From the NCBI GenBank assembly GCA_041164045.1, contig JBEAQD010000017.1:1-15906 (forward strand): 15,906 nt of DNA, in the 5' to 3' direction. Under the pieces are notes generated by a model that was not told the origin of the DNA, searched no databases, and saw only the letters and a program-made list of their open reading frames with translations. Both the position numbers and the translations under genes were made by a program. This DNA comes from CALRBF01 sp041164045 (GTDB lineage Bacteria > Patescibacteriota > Minisyncoccia > SW-4-49-11). Positions 1 to 6,750 of the stretch are shown here, in pieces. Numbering within the stretch: position 1 is the stretch's first letter; each line of letters begins with the position of its first letter.

Positions 1-158
1 GCTCCAAAACTAATATGGGCAAGTCCATCTCCGATTAAAGACATTTTTCTTAAAACCAAAAAAACTCCCATTACAGCACATACAATTCCTAAAAATAAGC
101 CAGCTATAATGGCTCTCTCGACAAATTGATACTGTAATATATTAATCAGATTATTCAT
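1..158 (-). CDS. Metal ABC transporter permease, ZnuB/MntB-like (partial, N-terminus only)
   Basis: This would be the membrane channel of a zinc or manganese importer of the ABC-3 family. Only the first 52 codons lie in the window; the gene leaves through the left edge. The protein begins MNNLINILQYQFVERAIIAG, and a hydrophobic helix at about residues 17-35 (LFLGIVCAVMGVFLVL) follows. It is followed by RKMSLIGDGLAHISFGA, which matches the conserved LRRMSLMGDALSHA-type segment of this family. The ATG at 156-158 overlaps the end of the ATPase gene by 8 bases, indicating translational coupling. The binding-protein, ATPase, permease order fits a single importer operon read from the znuA promoter. 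The transported metal is not certain from this fragment. Confidence 0.85.
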   Translation of the reverse strand, partial: MNNLINILQYQFVERAIIAGLFLGIVCAVMGVFLVLRKMSLIGDGLAHISFG

Positions 159-900
159 GTTGATGACAAATCAAATGTTTGGCTTCTTCTCCAAAGTAAC
201 TGCTCATTTTATCAGAATTACAGATATCGCTAAACTCTCCCCAAAAAATCACCTTGGTATCTAGTAGGAGTAGCTTTTTGGCATAAGTACCTATATCGCT
301 GGTATCATGGGTTATTAAGATAATAGCTACTCCTTGTTTGTGTAATTTGGTAATTTGTTGGTAAAACACTTGTCTAATCTCTGGATCAAGAGCGTTAGTA
401 GGTTCATCCAAGATTAATACTTTGGGTTCTGAGACAAGAGCTTTGGCTAACCATACTCTTTGCCTTTGCCCTCCAGATAAATCATGAATTGAAGTTTTGG
501 CTAAATCAATAATCTCTAATTCGGTGAGAATATCGTTTACTCTCTGTAGGGATTGTTTATCCAAAATTCTTGGGAATTTGAGAGAAGATATTAGTCCCAA
601 TGCTACTATTTCCTCTACGGTAGCTGGGAATTGATGAGAATATTGATTCAGTGATTGTGGTAAATATCCAATATAATTCCAATTTTTGAATTTATTGAGA
701 GGTTTGTCCCATAAATTAATCTCTCCTGTATAATTATTGAGATTGAGTAAGGTTTTGATTAGAGTGGATTTCCCGGCTCCATTGGGCCCTGCAATGCCAA
801 TAAAATCATCCTGATAAATATCAAGGCTAATATCGTCTAAGACTTTAATAGAATTAAACTCTACGGATAAGTTACGGATAGATATAATTGGATTTTTCAT
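151..900 (-). CDS. znuC: Metal ABC transporter ATP-binding protein, ZnuC/MntA-like
   Basis: This is the cytoplasmic ATPase that powers metal import with the adjacent permease. All ABC hallmarks are visible in 249 residues: Walker A GPNGAGKST (38-46), Q-loop Gln82, signature LSGGQ (141-145), Walker B VLILDE (161-166), D-loop after it and switch His198. The C-terminus (HLICHQHE) is rich in His and Cys. Tails of this kind occur in zinc-importer ATPases and may sense the metal, but that role is inferred. The gene starts 20 bp after the binding-protein stop and overlaps the permease start by 8 bp. No Shine-Dalgarno is visible. Whether zinc or manganese is carried cannot be settled from the ATPase; zuc-type naming follows the His-rich partner protein. 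Confidence 0.92.
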   Translation of the reverse strand: MKNPIISIRNLSVEFNSIKVLDDISLDIYQDDFIGIAGPNGAGKSTLIKTLLNLNNYTGEINLWDKPLNKFKNWNYIGYLPQSLNQYSHQFPATVEEIVALGLISSLKFPRILDKQSLQRVNDILTELEIIDLAKTSIHDLSGGQRQRVWLAKALVSEPKVLILDEPTNALDPEIRQVFYQQITKLHKQGVAIILITHDTSDIGTYAKKLLLLDTKVIFWGEFSDICNSDKMSSYFGEEAKHLICHQHE

Positions 901-920
901 ACTATAAATTATTATAGCAC

Positions 921-1919
921 TTATTTACATTCAAGACCAATACTTAGGTTCTCAAGATTTTTTCTCATTATATCTACAAAGCTAGTTTTAGCTTGGAATT
1001 GTTCGGAACTTATATTATGAGCTCCATTTAATTCAAGAACTGGTACTCCAGTTTCGGAGGATATAGTGTTGGCTATTCTTGGTTCCACTAATTCTTCACT
1101 GAATATAGCTTTGGCTTTAGTTTCTCTTACTTTTTGTACCAATTTAGCTATATCTTGAGCCGAGGTGTCACTATTGGGGCTCAATTCTTCTGTGGTTACA
1201 TATTCTAGGTTGTATTTGCGAGCTAGATATTCAAAAGTTCTATGCCCAGCTTGAAGTATGGTTTTATTAGTACATTTACTAAGAGTATTACTATAATCAG
1301 TGTCTAGCTGTTCTAAAGCAGTAACTATATTATTCTTATTTTGGTCCAAATTATTATTATCTACTATATTTAATTCAGATATAGCTTTTGAGATAGTATT
1401 AGTAGCAATAATAGTATTATTAAAGTCTAACCAGAAATGAGGATCTAGATTAGAGCCAGATTTATTTTCTTTTTTCTCGTCTTCGTGCCCGTGTTCATCG
1501 TCATGTGAATGATCATCTGTGCTTTCTATCAAATTAATTCCATCGCTAGCATTAATCACTTTTACTGATTCTGGAATGTTAGCTACAATACTAGCAACCC
1601 AAGGCTCCATAACATCTCCACTATATATAAACACATCGGCTTCTTGAATTTTAATAATATCTTGAGGAGTTGGCTCAAAAGCATGAGGCTCTACTCCGGG
1701 AGGTAGTAATAATGACACTTCAGCATTTTCTTCCACTAATTGACTTGTAATATCATAGAATGGAAAAAGGGTAGTGACTATAATAGGTTTTATAATTTCC
1801 TGTGTAGTTTCTTGAGTATTAGATGTGGTATTCTGCGGATTTGGTCTTGTGGCAAATACTATAGCTGCCACTCCTAGAGCTAAGAGAACTATAATTAATA
1901 ATAATCTTGATGCTTTCAT
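921..1919 (-). CDS. znuA: Metal ABC transporter substrate-binding protein, ZnuA-like
   Basis: This is the extracytoplasmic receptor that delivers metal to the importer, 332 residues of the cluster A-I family. Residues 4-24 form a hydrophobic signal or anchor with no lipobox Cys, so it is probably held by an uncleaved helix or secreted. Expected metal ligands are visible: His79 (PPGVEPHAFEP), His161 (LDPHFWLD) and His226 (QAGHRTFEYL), with an acidic SEELVEP segment at 274-280. A His/Asp/Glu-rich loop at about 135-150, just before the second ligand, is typical of zinc-specific ZnuA rather than manganese receptors. The only two cysteines are Cys216 and Cys331, which could form a disulfide analogous to that in E. 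coli ZnuA (inference). It is the first gene of the minus-strand operon. Confidence 0.92.
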   Translation of the reverse strand: MKASRLLLIIVLLALGVAAIVFATRPNPQNTTSNTQETTQEIIKPIIVTTLFPFYDITSQLVEENAEVSLLLPPGVEPHAFEPTPQDIIKIQEADVFIYSGDVMEPWVASIVANIPESVKVINASDGINLIESTDDHSHDDEHGHEDEKKENKSGSNLDPHFWLDFNNTIIATNTISKAISELNIVDNNNLDQNKNNIVTALEQLDTDYSNTLSKCTNKTILQAGHRTFEYLARKYNLEYVTTEELSPNSDTSAQDIAKLVQKVRETKAKAIFSEELVEPRIANTISSETGVPVLELNGAHNISSEQFQAKTSFVDIMRKNLENLSIGLECK

Positions 1920-1950
1920 ATTAAAATCTTAATTAGTAATGTATAAAAAT

Positions 1951-1979
1951 ATATTACACTATTTGCAAATAATTTGCAA
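1951..1979 (-). promoter_or_regulatory. znu operon promoter with palindromic operator candidate
   Basis: Read on the minus strand, a -35 TTGCAA (1974-1979) is followed after exactly 17 bp by a -10 TAATAT (1951-1956). Transcription would start about 25 bp before the znuA ATG. The spacer holds a perfect 10-bp palindrome, ATTTGCAAAT (1961-1970), and the -35 is itself a second TTGCAA. Two similar half-turn-spaced elements inside the core promoter are where a metal-responsive repressor such as Zur or MntR would bind. The regulator itself is not in the window, so its identity is unknown. Confidence 0.6.
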
Positions 1980-1996
1980 TAAAAAATAAAATTATA

Positions 1997-2005
1997 TGTT
2001 ATAAT
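1997..2005 (+). promoter_or_regulatory. Extended -10 promoter of the SanA-like gene
   Basis: TGTTATAAT is a consensus extended -10 (TG at 1997-1998, TATAAT at 2000-2005). No -35 sits at 17 bp; TTGCAA at 1974-1979 is 20 bp away. The usual start point 6-8 bases downstream falls on or next to the ATG at 2013, so the transcript is predicted to be leaderless. Confidence 0.6.
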
Positions 2006-2012
2006 AAAATAT

Positions 2013-2651
2013 ATGATTACATTTATTCGTAGATTTATAGGTATCGTATTGATAGGTGGAATTGTTTTTGTCACCTATACGAATGCTACTATTAACCATA
2101 ACCCTAAACTATTTATCTTCGATGATGTAGATAAAATCGGAGAGCATAAAGTGGGATTGGTTTTAGGCACTAGTGAAAAGACTGTAGGAGGTAGAGCTAA
2201 TCCTTTTTTTGTAAATAGAATTGAGGCGGCGACTAAACTTTATCAGGCTGGTAAAATTAAAAAAATTCTAGTAAGTGGAGATAATGCAGAAGTCTCTTAT
2301 AATGAGCCTAAAGCAATGCAAATAGCTCTATTAGATAAAGGTATCCCAAAAGAAGACATTGTGCTAGACTATGCTGGATTTAGAACTCTTGACTCTGTGA
2401 TTAGAGCGCGGGATGTATTTGGTCAAAATGACTTGATTATTATTTCTCAAGAATTTCATATCAAGAGAGCGGTTTATATTGCTAGAACCCTCGGTATAGA
2501 TGCCCAAGGTTTTATAGCGGATGAAGTCTCTATGACATTCAATGCCAGAACTCAAGTCAGAGAAGTTTTAGCACGAACTCAAGCTTGGATGGATGTACAT
2601 ATTCTAAATAGACAACCAAAATTCTTGGGGGAGAAAGAGGAGATTATATAG
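2013..2651 (+). CDS. sanA: SanA-family (DUF218) membrane-anchored protein
   Basis: The protein has 212 residues, an N-terminal membrane helix (about 8-25) and a DUF218 domain outside the membrane. It matches the E. coli SanA pattern well: VGLVLGTSEKTVGGRANPFFVNRIEAA, then KILVSGDNAEVSYNEPKAM, then DIVLDYAGFRTLDSVIRAR and the IISQEFHIKRAVYIA segment. SanA is linked in enterobacteria to envelope permeability and vancomycin resistance at high temperature. Its biochemical activity is not established, so only the family is assigned. The gene diverges from znuA and ends tail-to-tail with the HD gene, with 2 bp between the stop codons. No ribosome-binding site is present; a consensus -10 ends 7 bp before the ATG. 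Confidence 0.9.
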   Translation: MITFIRRFIGIVLIGGIVFVTYTNATINHNPKLFIFDDVDKIGEHKVGLVLGTSEKTVGGRANPFFVNRIEAATKLYQAGKIKKILVSGDNAEVSYNEPKAMQIALLDKGIPKEDIVLDYAGFRTLDSVIRARDVFGQNDLIIISQEFHIKRAVYIARTLGIDAQGFIADEVSMTFNARTQVREVLARTQAWMDVHILNRQPKFLGEKEEII

Positions 2652-2653
2652 AG

Positions 2654-3220
2654 TTAATCATTAAATAAATCTTTTTGTATCGCAATATTAGTTAATTCTT
2701 GATATAAACTCATCATAGTTTTAGAAAATTGATGTCGGGGAATTTGTCGCTCATCTAGAGCTTTTTGGGTACTATGATCTTGTTCTACATTTTTCCAACC
2801 TTCTTCAGTGAATATTCTCAACATTACAGGAGCTATTCTATCACAACTTTTTACAATATTGGCCTCCAAACTAGAAGTGTTTTCAAGCTCTTCAAAGAGA
2901 GGGATCAAATCTGCACGGTTTAATTTATCAAAATAATTTCTGATAAAAGATATTTCATCTAATTTATGATTATTATTCTTTGCCCAAGTGGGTATATCTC
3001 CGGTCCCTAATTCTCCCATATCATGAATTATAGCCATAGTTAGGAGTTTTTCTTTATTTAATTCTCCAAACTCATCTTCCAAATCTGGCATCAAACATAA
3101 AATCAACATAGCTACAAACCAACTATGCTCAGCATCATTTTCAGGAATATTGTTTTTTTTATTACAAGCACGATAAACTTCTTGAAATTTGTACAAATCA
3201 AGTAAATGCTTAACTTTCAT
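2654..3220 (-). CDS. HD-domain phosphohydrolase, YfbR/HDDC2-like
   Basis: This 188-residue protein is a probable metal-dependent 5'-nucleotidase acting on (deoxy)nucleoside monophosphates. The motifs of the HD_3/YfbR group are in order: NDAEHSW (His32), IHDMGELGTGDIP (His66, Asp67, Glu70, Asp75) and KSCDRIAP (Asp127). These correspond to the metal ligands and catalytic acid known for E. coli YfbR. Length is close to the family norm. It lies 37 bp downstream of rpmB on the same strand without a clear promoter of its own and is probably co-transcribed. No Shine-Dalgarno is seen. A role in nucleotide pool balance would suit the nearby pyrG and nrdAB, but substrate choice cannot be read from sequence. 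Confidence 0.85.
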   Translation of the reverse strand: MKVKHLLDLYKFQEVYRACNKKNNIPENDAEHSWFVAMLILCLMPDLEDEFGELNKEKLLTMAIIHDMGELGTGDIPTWAKNNNHKLDEISFIRNYFDKLNRADLIPLFEELENTSSLEANIVKSCDRIAPVMLRIFTEEGWKNVEQDHSTQKALDERQIPRHQFSKTMMSLYQELTNIAIQKDLFND

Positions 3221-3257
3221 ATTATTTTAATTTATTTAATATTAAAAATACTAAATA

Positions 3258-3458
3258 TTAAACTGATAGACTCTTATTAATAGTACGGATACAAGTAGTA
3301 CAAGCTTTGACTTTAGTTCCATCTGGTAGGGTATATGGTTGTACATTTACTTTTTGAGTATGTTTGCTGGTTGGGTTATAGTTACCTCTTAATAGTTTTC
3401 GCTTGGTTACTACCATCGCTTTTTTGCTACAAATTGGTAATTCACATCGTCTAGACAT
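3258..3458 (-). CDS. rpmB: Large ribosomal subunit protein bL28
   Basis: This is a 66-residue 50S protein. The start is set at the ATG of MSRRCELPIC (3456-3458): the upstream in-frame extension is low-complexity and crosses the promoter. Four cysteines, Cys5, Cys10, Cys53 and Cys56, form the zinc-binding (C+) version of bL28. The first pair is spaced CELPIC (four residues between) rather than the usual CxxC, and the segment after it is shorter than in model bacteria. The C-terminal KACTTCIRTI is typical. It is the first gene of a minus-strand unit with the HD-domain gene. The zinc ligands are of interest beside the zinc importer, since C+ ribosomal proteins are known zinc reservoirs in other bacteria; any link here is inference. 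Confidence 0.87.
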   Translation of the reverse strand: MSRRCELPICSKKAMVVTKRKLLRGNYNPTSKHTQKVNVQPYTLPDGTKVKACTTCIRTINKSLSV

Positions 3459-3480
3459 AGTATAAAACTTAACAGTATTA

Positions 3481-3509
3481 TTGAGATTAATTACAATATA
3501 TGTTATTAT
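3481..3509 (+). promoter_or_regulatory. Promoter of the M50-acyP-rplI-pyrG operon
   Basis: TTGAGA (3481-3486), a 17-bp spacer and TATTAT (3504-3509) face the M50 protease gene. The predicted start is near 3516, leaving a leader of about 33 nt. Its -10 overlaps the -10 of the opposing rpmB promoter (3508-3513), so the two cannot be occupied together. Confidence 0.55.
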
Positions 3510-3536
3510 TATACCTGTTAGATAGATAAAAGTCAA
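3508..3536 (-). promoter_or_regulatory. rpmB promoter
   Basis: On the minus strand there is TTGACT (3531-3536), a 17-bp spacer and a perfect TATAAT (3508-3513). This is among the best sigma-70-type promoters in the window. It predicts a leader of roughly 43 nt before the bL28 ATG and rules out the longer upstream-extended reading of that gene. Confidence 0.8.
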
Positions 3537-3548
3537 CTCATATAGTTT

Positions 3549-4172
3549 ATGGATGCTACTCTGGTTATATTTCAAATTATTATATTGGTATTTGCGGTGA
3601 TTATTCACGAAGTTTCTCATGGAGTAGTGGCTTTGTCTTTGGGGGATCCAACGGCTAAATTATCAGGTAGATTAACTCTCAATCCTATTCCGCATATAGA
3701 TATTTATGGATCTATTATTCTACCTCTTCTGATGGGACTAGCTAGTGGAGGGGCTTTTGTGTTTGGGTATGCCAAGCCAGTGCCATTCAATCCTTATTTA
3801 TTAAAAGACCAAAAATGGGCTCCAGCTTTAGTAGCTTTAGCGGGACCCGCCTCCAATCTAGTACTGGCAATTTTATTAGGAATATTCTATAGAATAGCTA
3901 CAATATTTACAGATATTCCAGCTGAAGTAGGGCAATTATTTGCAATCGCTGTGGTCATTAATATTGTTTTAGCGGTATTCAATTCTGTCCCTATTCCTCC
4001 CTTGGATGGCTCTAAGATTGTAGCTCCGCTATTACCAGATAAATTTGTTAGAAGTGAATTTTATGCTGTGCTAGAGCAACAAGGTATGTGGATAGTTTTG
4101 ATTTTCATATTTTTTGGCTTTGGATTGATTAGCCCGATTATTTATGGGCTTGCTAATCTGATTTTAGGTTAA
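3549..4172 (+). CDS. M50-family intramembrane zinc metalloprotease (site-2 protease-like)
   Basis: This is a 207-residue polytopic membrane protein. The zinc-binding HEVSH motif (His20, Glu21, His24) sits in the first membrane helix. A second family motif, NSVPIPPLDGSKI, supplies Asn145 and Asp153, the latter being the third zinc ligand. GYAKPVPFNP (about 73-82) is the usual conserved stretch between them. Other hydrophobic segments lie near 52-72, 92-117, 127-147 and 172-205. There is no PDZ domain, so it belongs to the short M50B (YwhC-like) group rather than RseP. Substrates are unknown. It heads a four-gene operon; acyP starts 3 bp after its stop. No Shine-Dalgarno precedes the ATG. Confidence 0.88.
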   Translation: MDATLVIFQIIILVFAVIIHEVSHGVVALSLGDPTAKLSGRLTLNPIPHIDIYGSIILPLLMGLASGGAFVFGYAKPVPFNPYLLKDQKWAPALVALAGPASNLVLAILLGIFYRIATIFTDIPAEVGQLFAIAVVINIVLAVFNSVPIPPLDGSKIVAPLLPDKFVRSEFYAVLEQQGMWIVLIFIFFGFGLISPIIYGLANLILG

Positions 4173-4175
4173 TTT

Positions 4176-4454
4176 ATGGAGCATCTACAATTAATTGTCT
4201 CAGGTCGAGTGCAAATGGTAAGATTTAGAGTATTTGTAGTCAAGCTAGCTAATGAATTTTGTATCATTGGTGCTGTAGAAAATTTACCAGATGGTACAGT
4301 AAGAGTAGAAGCTTGGGGAGAAAAAAATCAATTACAAGCCTTTAGAGACAAGGTAAAAATAGGGTCTCGCCTATCAAGAGTTGACAATGTAGCTGAGGTT
4401 TGGGATAATAAAGACTATATTGATGAAAAAAGAGAGTTCAGAATAATACATTAA
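4176..4454 (+). CDS. acyP: Acylphosphatase with altered phosphate-binding loop
   Basis: This 92-residue cytosolic enzyme is expected to hydrolyse acyl phosphates. The fold pattern is clear: LIVSGRVQ, then VRFRVFVVKLANEF, then GAVENLPDGTVRVEAWG. The catalytic arginine (Arg18, equivalent to Arg23 of the muscle enzyme) and asparagine (Asn36, equivalent to Asn41) are kept. The phosphate loop, normally GRVQGV, reads GRVQMV, so its conserved glycine is replaced by Met14. The usual Trp of GWV is Ala33. Activity may therefore be changed or tolerated in this lineage. A weak AGG lies before the start. It is tightly packed between the protease gene (3 bp) and rplI (5 bp). Confidence 0.88.
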   Translation: MEHLQLIVSGRVQMVRFRVFVVKLANEFCIIGAVENLPDGTVRVEAWGEKNQLQAFRDKVKIGSRLSRVDNVAEVWDNKDYIDEKREFRIIH

Positions 4455-4459
4455 AATAT

Positions 4460-4909
4460 ATGCAAATACTTTTAACTTCAAATGTAGATAAAGTGGGTAG
4501 AAAAGGAGAAATAGTAACTGTGGCTGAAGGTTATGGTAGGAACTTTATCTTAAAAAAGAAATTAGGAATAATACCTACCGCTCAAGATATAGCTAATTAT
4601 AAAGCTAATCAGTCCAAGCAACAAAAAGTATCTCAGGAAAGAATATCAAGTTTACAGAATTTGCAAACTAAATTAGAAGATTACGAATTGATACTACAAG
4701 TTAAGGCTAATGAAGAAGGGCATTTATTTGGAGCTATTAAGGAGACAGATATTCTAGATCCCTTAAATAGAGAATTTGGGCAACTCTTAGATAAATCAAT
4801 GATCAAAATTACAAGTCCAATCAAAGAATTAGGTCAATACACAATAGATATTCAACTCACCTCTACTATCAAAACTAAGATTATACTCTATGTCAAGTCG
4901 GAAAAATAA
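4460..4909 (+). CDS. rplI: Large ribosomal subunit protein bL9
   Basis: This 149-residue 50S protein is the standard length. The N-terminal rRNA-binding domain shows LLTSNVDKVGRKGEIVTVAEGYGRNFILKK (GYGRN at 24-28), followed by the long connecting helix (about 41-75) and the C-terminal domain with GHLFGAI. bL9 is absent from some CPR lineages, so a complete copy helps limit which lineage this is. It is preceded by acyP (5 bp gap) and its last 20 bases overlap the start of pyrG. No Shine-Dalgarno is present. Confidence 0.95.
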   Translation: MQILLTSNVDKVGRKGEIVTVAEGYGRNFILKKKLGIIPTAQDIANYKANQSKQQKVSQERISSLQNLQTKLEDYELILQVKANEEGHLFGAIKETDILDPLNREFGQLLDKSMIKITSPIKELGQYTIDIQLTSTIKTKIILYVKSEK

Positions 4910-6545
4910 TAAAGTCAAGAAAATCAATCCTAAATATATTTTTGTAGTTGGTGGAGTTATGTCCGGAGTTGGGAAGGGTATTACAACATCTTCCATTGCT
5001 TTGATTTTACAATCTAGAGGTTTTAAAGTAACTGCGGTCAAAATTGATCCTTATGTGAATGTGGATGCTGGTACTATGAATCCCCTAGAGCATGGGGAGA
5101 CTTTTGTTTTGGCTGATGGACTAGAATGTGATCAGGATATGGGAAATTATGAGAGATTCCTAGATACTGAGCTTAGTCGTACTAATTATATGACTACTGG
5201 CTCAGTCTATCAGTCTGTGATAGAGCAAGAAAGAGCTCTCAAATTTGGTGGTAAATGTGTCAGTGTAGTACCTCATATCCCAAATGAAGTAACAGAGCGA
5301 ATCAAAAATGCTCAAGCCACTCATAATGCCGATATTACAATTATTGAAATTGGAGGCACGGCTGGGGAATATGAGAATTTATTATTCCTAGAGGCTGCTA
5401 GACTTTTGAAGTTAGAAAATCCAGCTGATGTTTTATTTGTCTTGGTTAGTTATTTACCAATTCCAAGTAAAATTGGAGAGATGAAAACCAAACCAACCCA
5501 ACATGCCTCTAGATTGCTAAATAGTGCGGGAATTCAAGCTGATATGATAGTAGCAAGGTCAAGCCATCCTCTCGATGAGGTGAGAAAACAAAAGCTATCT
5601 ACTATGTGTAATATTGCAGTAGATGATGTAATCTCAGCTCCTGATGTAGATAGTATTTATCATGTACCGATTAATTTTGAAATAGATAATCTGTCCACTA
5701 AGATTTTGAAAAAATTAGACTTAAGACCAAAGAAAAGAGACCTCAAAGAATGGAGTAGTTTTACTCAAAAGATAGATAGTTCCACCAAAGCACTCAGAAT
5801 TGGAATAGTTGGTAAATATTTTAATAGTGGTAATTTTGTCTTGAGTGATGCTTATATTTCAGTAATTGAGGCTATCAAACATGCTAGTTATTTTTATAAA
5901 TTTAAACCAATCATAGATTGGATAGATAGCTCAGAATTTGAAACAGACTCCAAAAAATTAACAAATCTCAAACAATATGCAGGGATTATAATTCCAGGAG
6001 GTTTTGGAGAGCGAGGAGTAGAAGGGAAACTCAAGGCTATCCAATATGTCAGAGAAAATAAAATCCCATATTTAGGTTTGTGCTACGGTATGCAATTAGC
6101 AGTAGTAGAATTTGCTCGTAATGTGGCTAAGATCAAAAATGCCCATACTACCGAGATTGATGATAAAACAGAAAATCCAGTCATTACTACAATGGAAGGT
6201 CAGGATATTAATATTAAAGACGGAGTGATGGGAGGAACAATGCGACTAGGTGAGTACAGTTGTGAAATAACACCTAAAACCTTAACGCGTAAATTATATA
6301 ATTCATCTCAAATTTTAGAAAGGCATAGGCATCGTTATGAAGTTAATAATCAATATAGAGAAGAGTTAGAAAAAGCAGGCCTTACTATAGCAGGTATTAA
6401 TCAGGACAATAACTTAATCGAGATAATAGAATTATCCAATCATCCATTTTTCATCGCTACTCAATTTCATCCAGAATTAATATCACATCCACTCAATCCA
6501 CATCCATTATTCAAAGGCTTTATCAAAGCTTGTCAGAAGAGATAA
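4890..6545 (+). CDS. pyrG: CTP synthase (glutamine-hydrolysing)
   Basis: The enzyme makes CTP from UTP, ATP and glutamine. Its 551 residues cover both halves: the synthetase domain (1 to about 285) with P-loop GGVMSGVGKG (21-30), DPYVNVDAGTMNPLEHGE and IEIGGTAGEYENLLFLEA, then the class I glutaminase with the PGGFGERGVEGK oxyanion strand, nucleophile Cys398 (GLCYGMQ) and partners His527 and Glu529 (FHPEL). The canonical ETDLDLGHYERF reads ECDQDMGNYERF; the Mg-binding Asp is kept. The start codon lies inside rplI, giving about 11 extra residues before the core. No other Met precedes the P-loop, so the 20-bp overlap is required. It is the last gene of the operon and is followed by the palindromic element. 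Confidence 0.97.
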   Translation: MSSRKNNKVKKINPKYIFVVGGVMSGVGKGITTSSIALILQSRGFKVTAVKIDPYVNVDAGTMNPLEHGETFVLADGLECDQDMGNYERFLDTELSRTNYMTTGSVYQSVIEQERALKFGGKCVSVVPHIPNEVTERIKNAQATHNADITIIEIGGTAGEYENLLFLEAARLLKLENPADVLFVLVSYLPIPSKIGEMKTKPTQHASRLLNSAGIQADMIVARSSHPLDEVRKQKLSTMCNIAVDDVISAPDVDSIYHVPINFEIDNLSTKILKKLDLRPKKRDLKEWSSFTQKIDSSTKALRIGIVGKYFNSGNFVLSDAYISVIEAIKHASYFYKFKPIIDWIDSSEFETDSKKLTNLKQYAGIIIPGGFGERGVEGKLKAIQYVRENKIPYLGLCYGMQLAVVEFARNVAKIKNAHTTEIDDKTENPVITTMEGQDINIKDGVMGGTMRLGEYSCEITPKTLTRKLYNSSQILERHRHRYEVNNQYREELEKAGLTIAGINQDNNLIEIIELSNHPFFIATQFHPELISHPLNPHPLFKGFIKACQKR

Positions 6546-6650
6546 TATCCCTACTCTGAATAAGACGAGGTTCATCGTAGACAAGTTGTGAGTTTTGTAG
6601 GTGATACATAAAAGTAGTTTATATAGTTATAAAAAGAGTTCTTAATTTTG

Positions 6651-6689
6651 TCTCCCTTCGGAGAGAGTCCCCGTAGGGGGAGGGTGGAT
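6651..6689 (+). repeat. REP-like unit A (left half of the element)
   Basis: Two adjacent hairpins are present: TCTCC-CTTC-GGAGA (6651-6664) and TCCCC-GTAG-GGGGA (6668-6681). They are followed by GGTGGAT (6683-6689), which can pair with ATCCACC of the other unit across a 20-nt loop. The G/C-rich composition stands out sharply from the AT-rich surroundings. Confidence 0.6.
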
Positions 6690-6709
6690 AAAATATAAAC
6701 TAGAACTCA

Positions 6710-6750
6710 ATCCACCTCCGGCACTCTGTGCCACCTCCTCCAAAGGAGGA
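6710..6750 (-). repeat. REP-like unit B (right half, inverted copy)
   Basis: The first motif is ATCCACC (6710-6716). Hairpin GGCAC-TCT-GTGCC (6720-6732) and hairpin TCCTCC-AAA-GGAGGA (6736-6750) follow. Read on the minus strand, this gives the same order as unit A: hairpin, hairpin, GGTGGAT. The arms differ in sequence but pair internally, consistent with compensatory change between related units. Confidence 0.6.

Noticed and set aside
2364..2555. Antisense reading frames inside sanA and similarly inside pyrG, rplA, nrdA and the helicase gene
   Set aside because: They lie wholly or mostly opposite well-supported genes, have no motifs, and no promoter or ribosome-binding site.
3258..3620. A longer reading of the bL28 frame with about 54 extra N-terminal residues
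   Set aside because: The extension is low-complexity, crosses the strong minus-strand promoter at 3508-3536 and overlaps the divergent protease gene; the family starts at MSRRC.
6651..6750. A CRISPR array or tRNA cluster in the hairpin-rich gap
   Set aside because: The units are inverted rather than direct, there are only two, and no cloverleaf or CCA end can be drawn.
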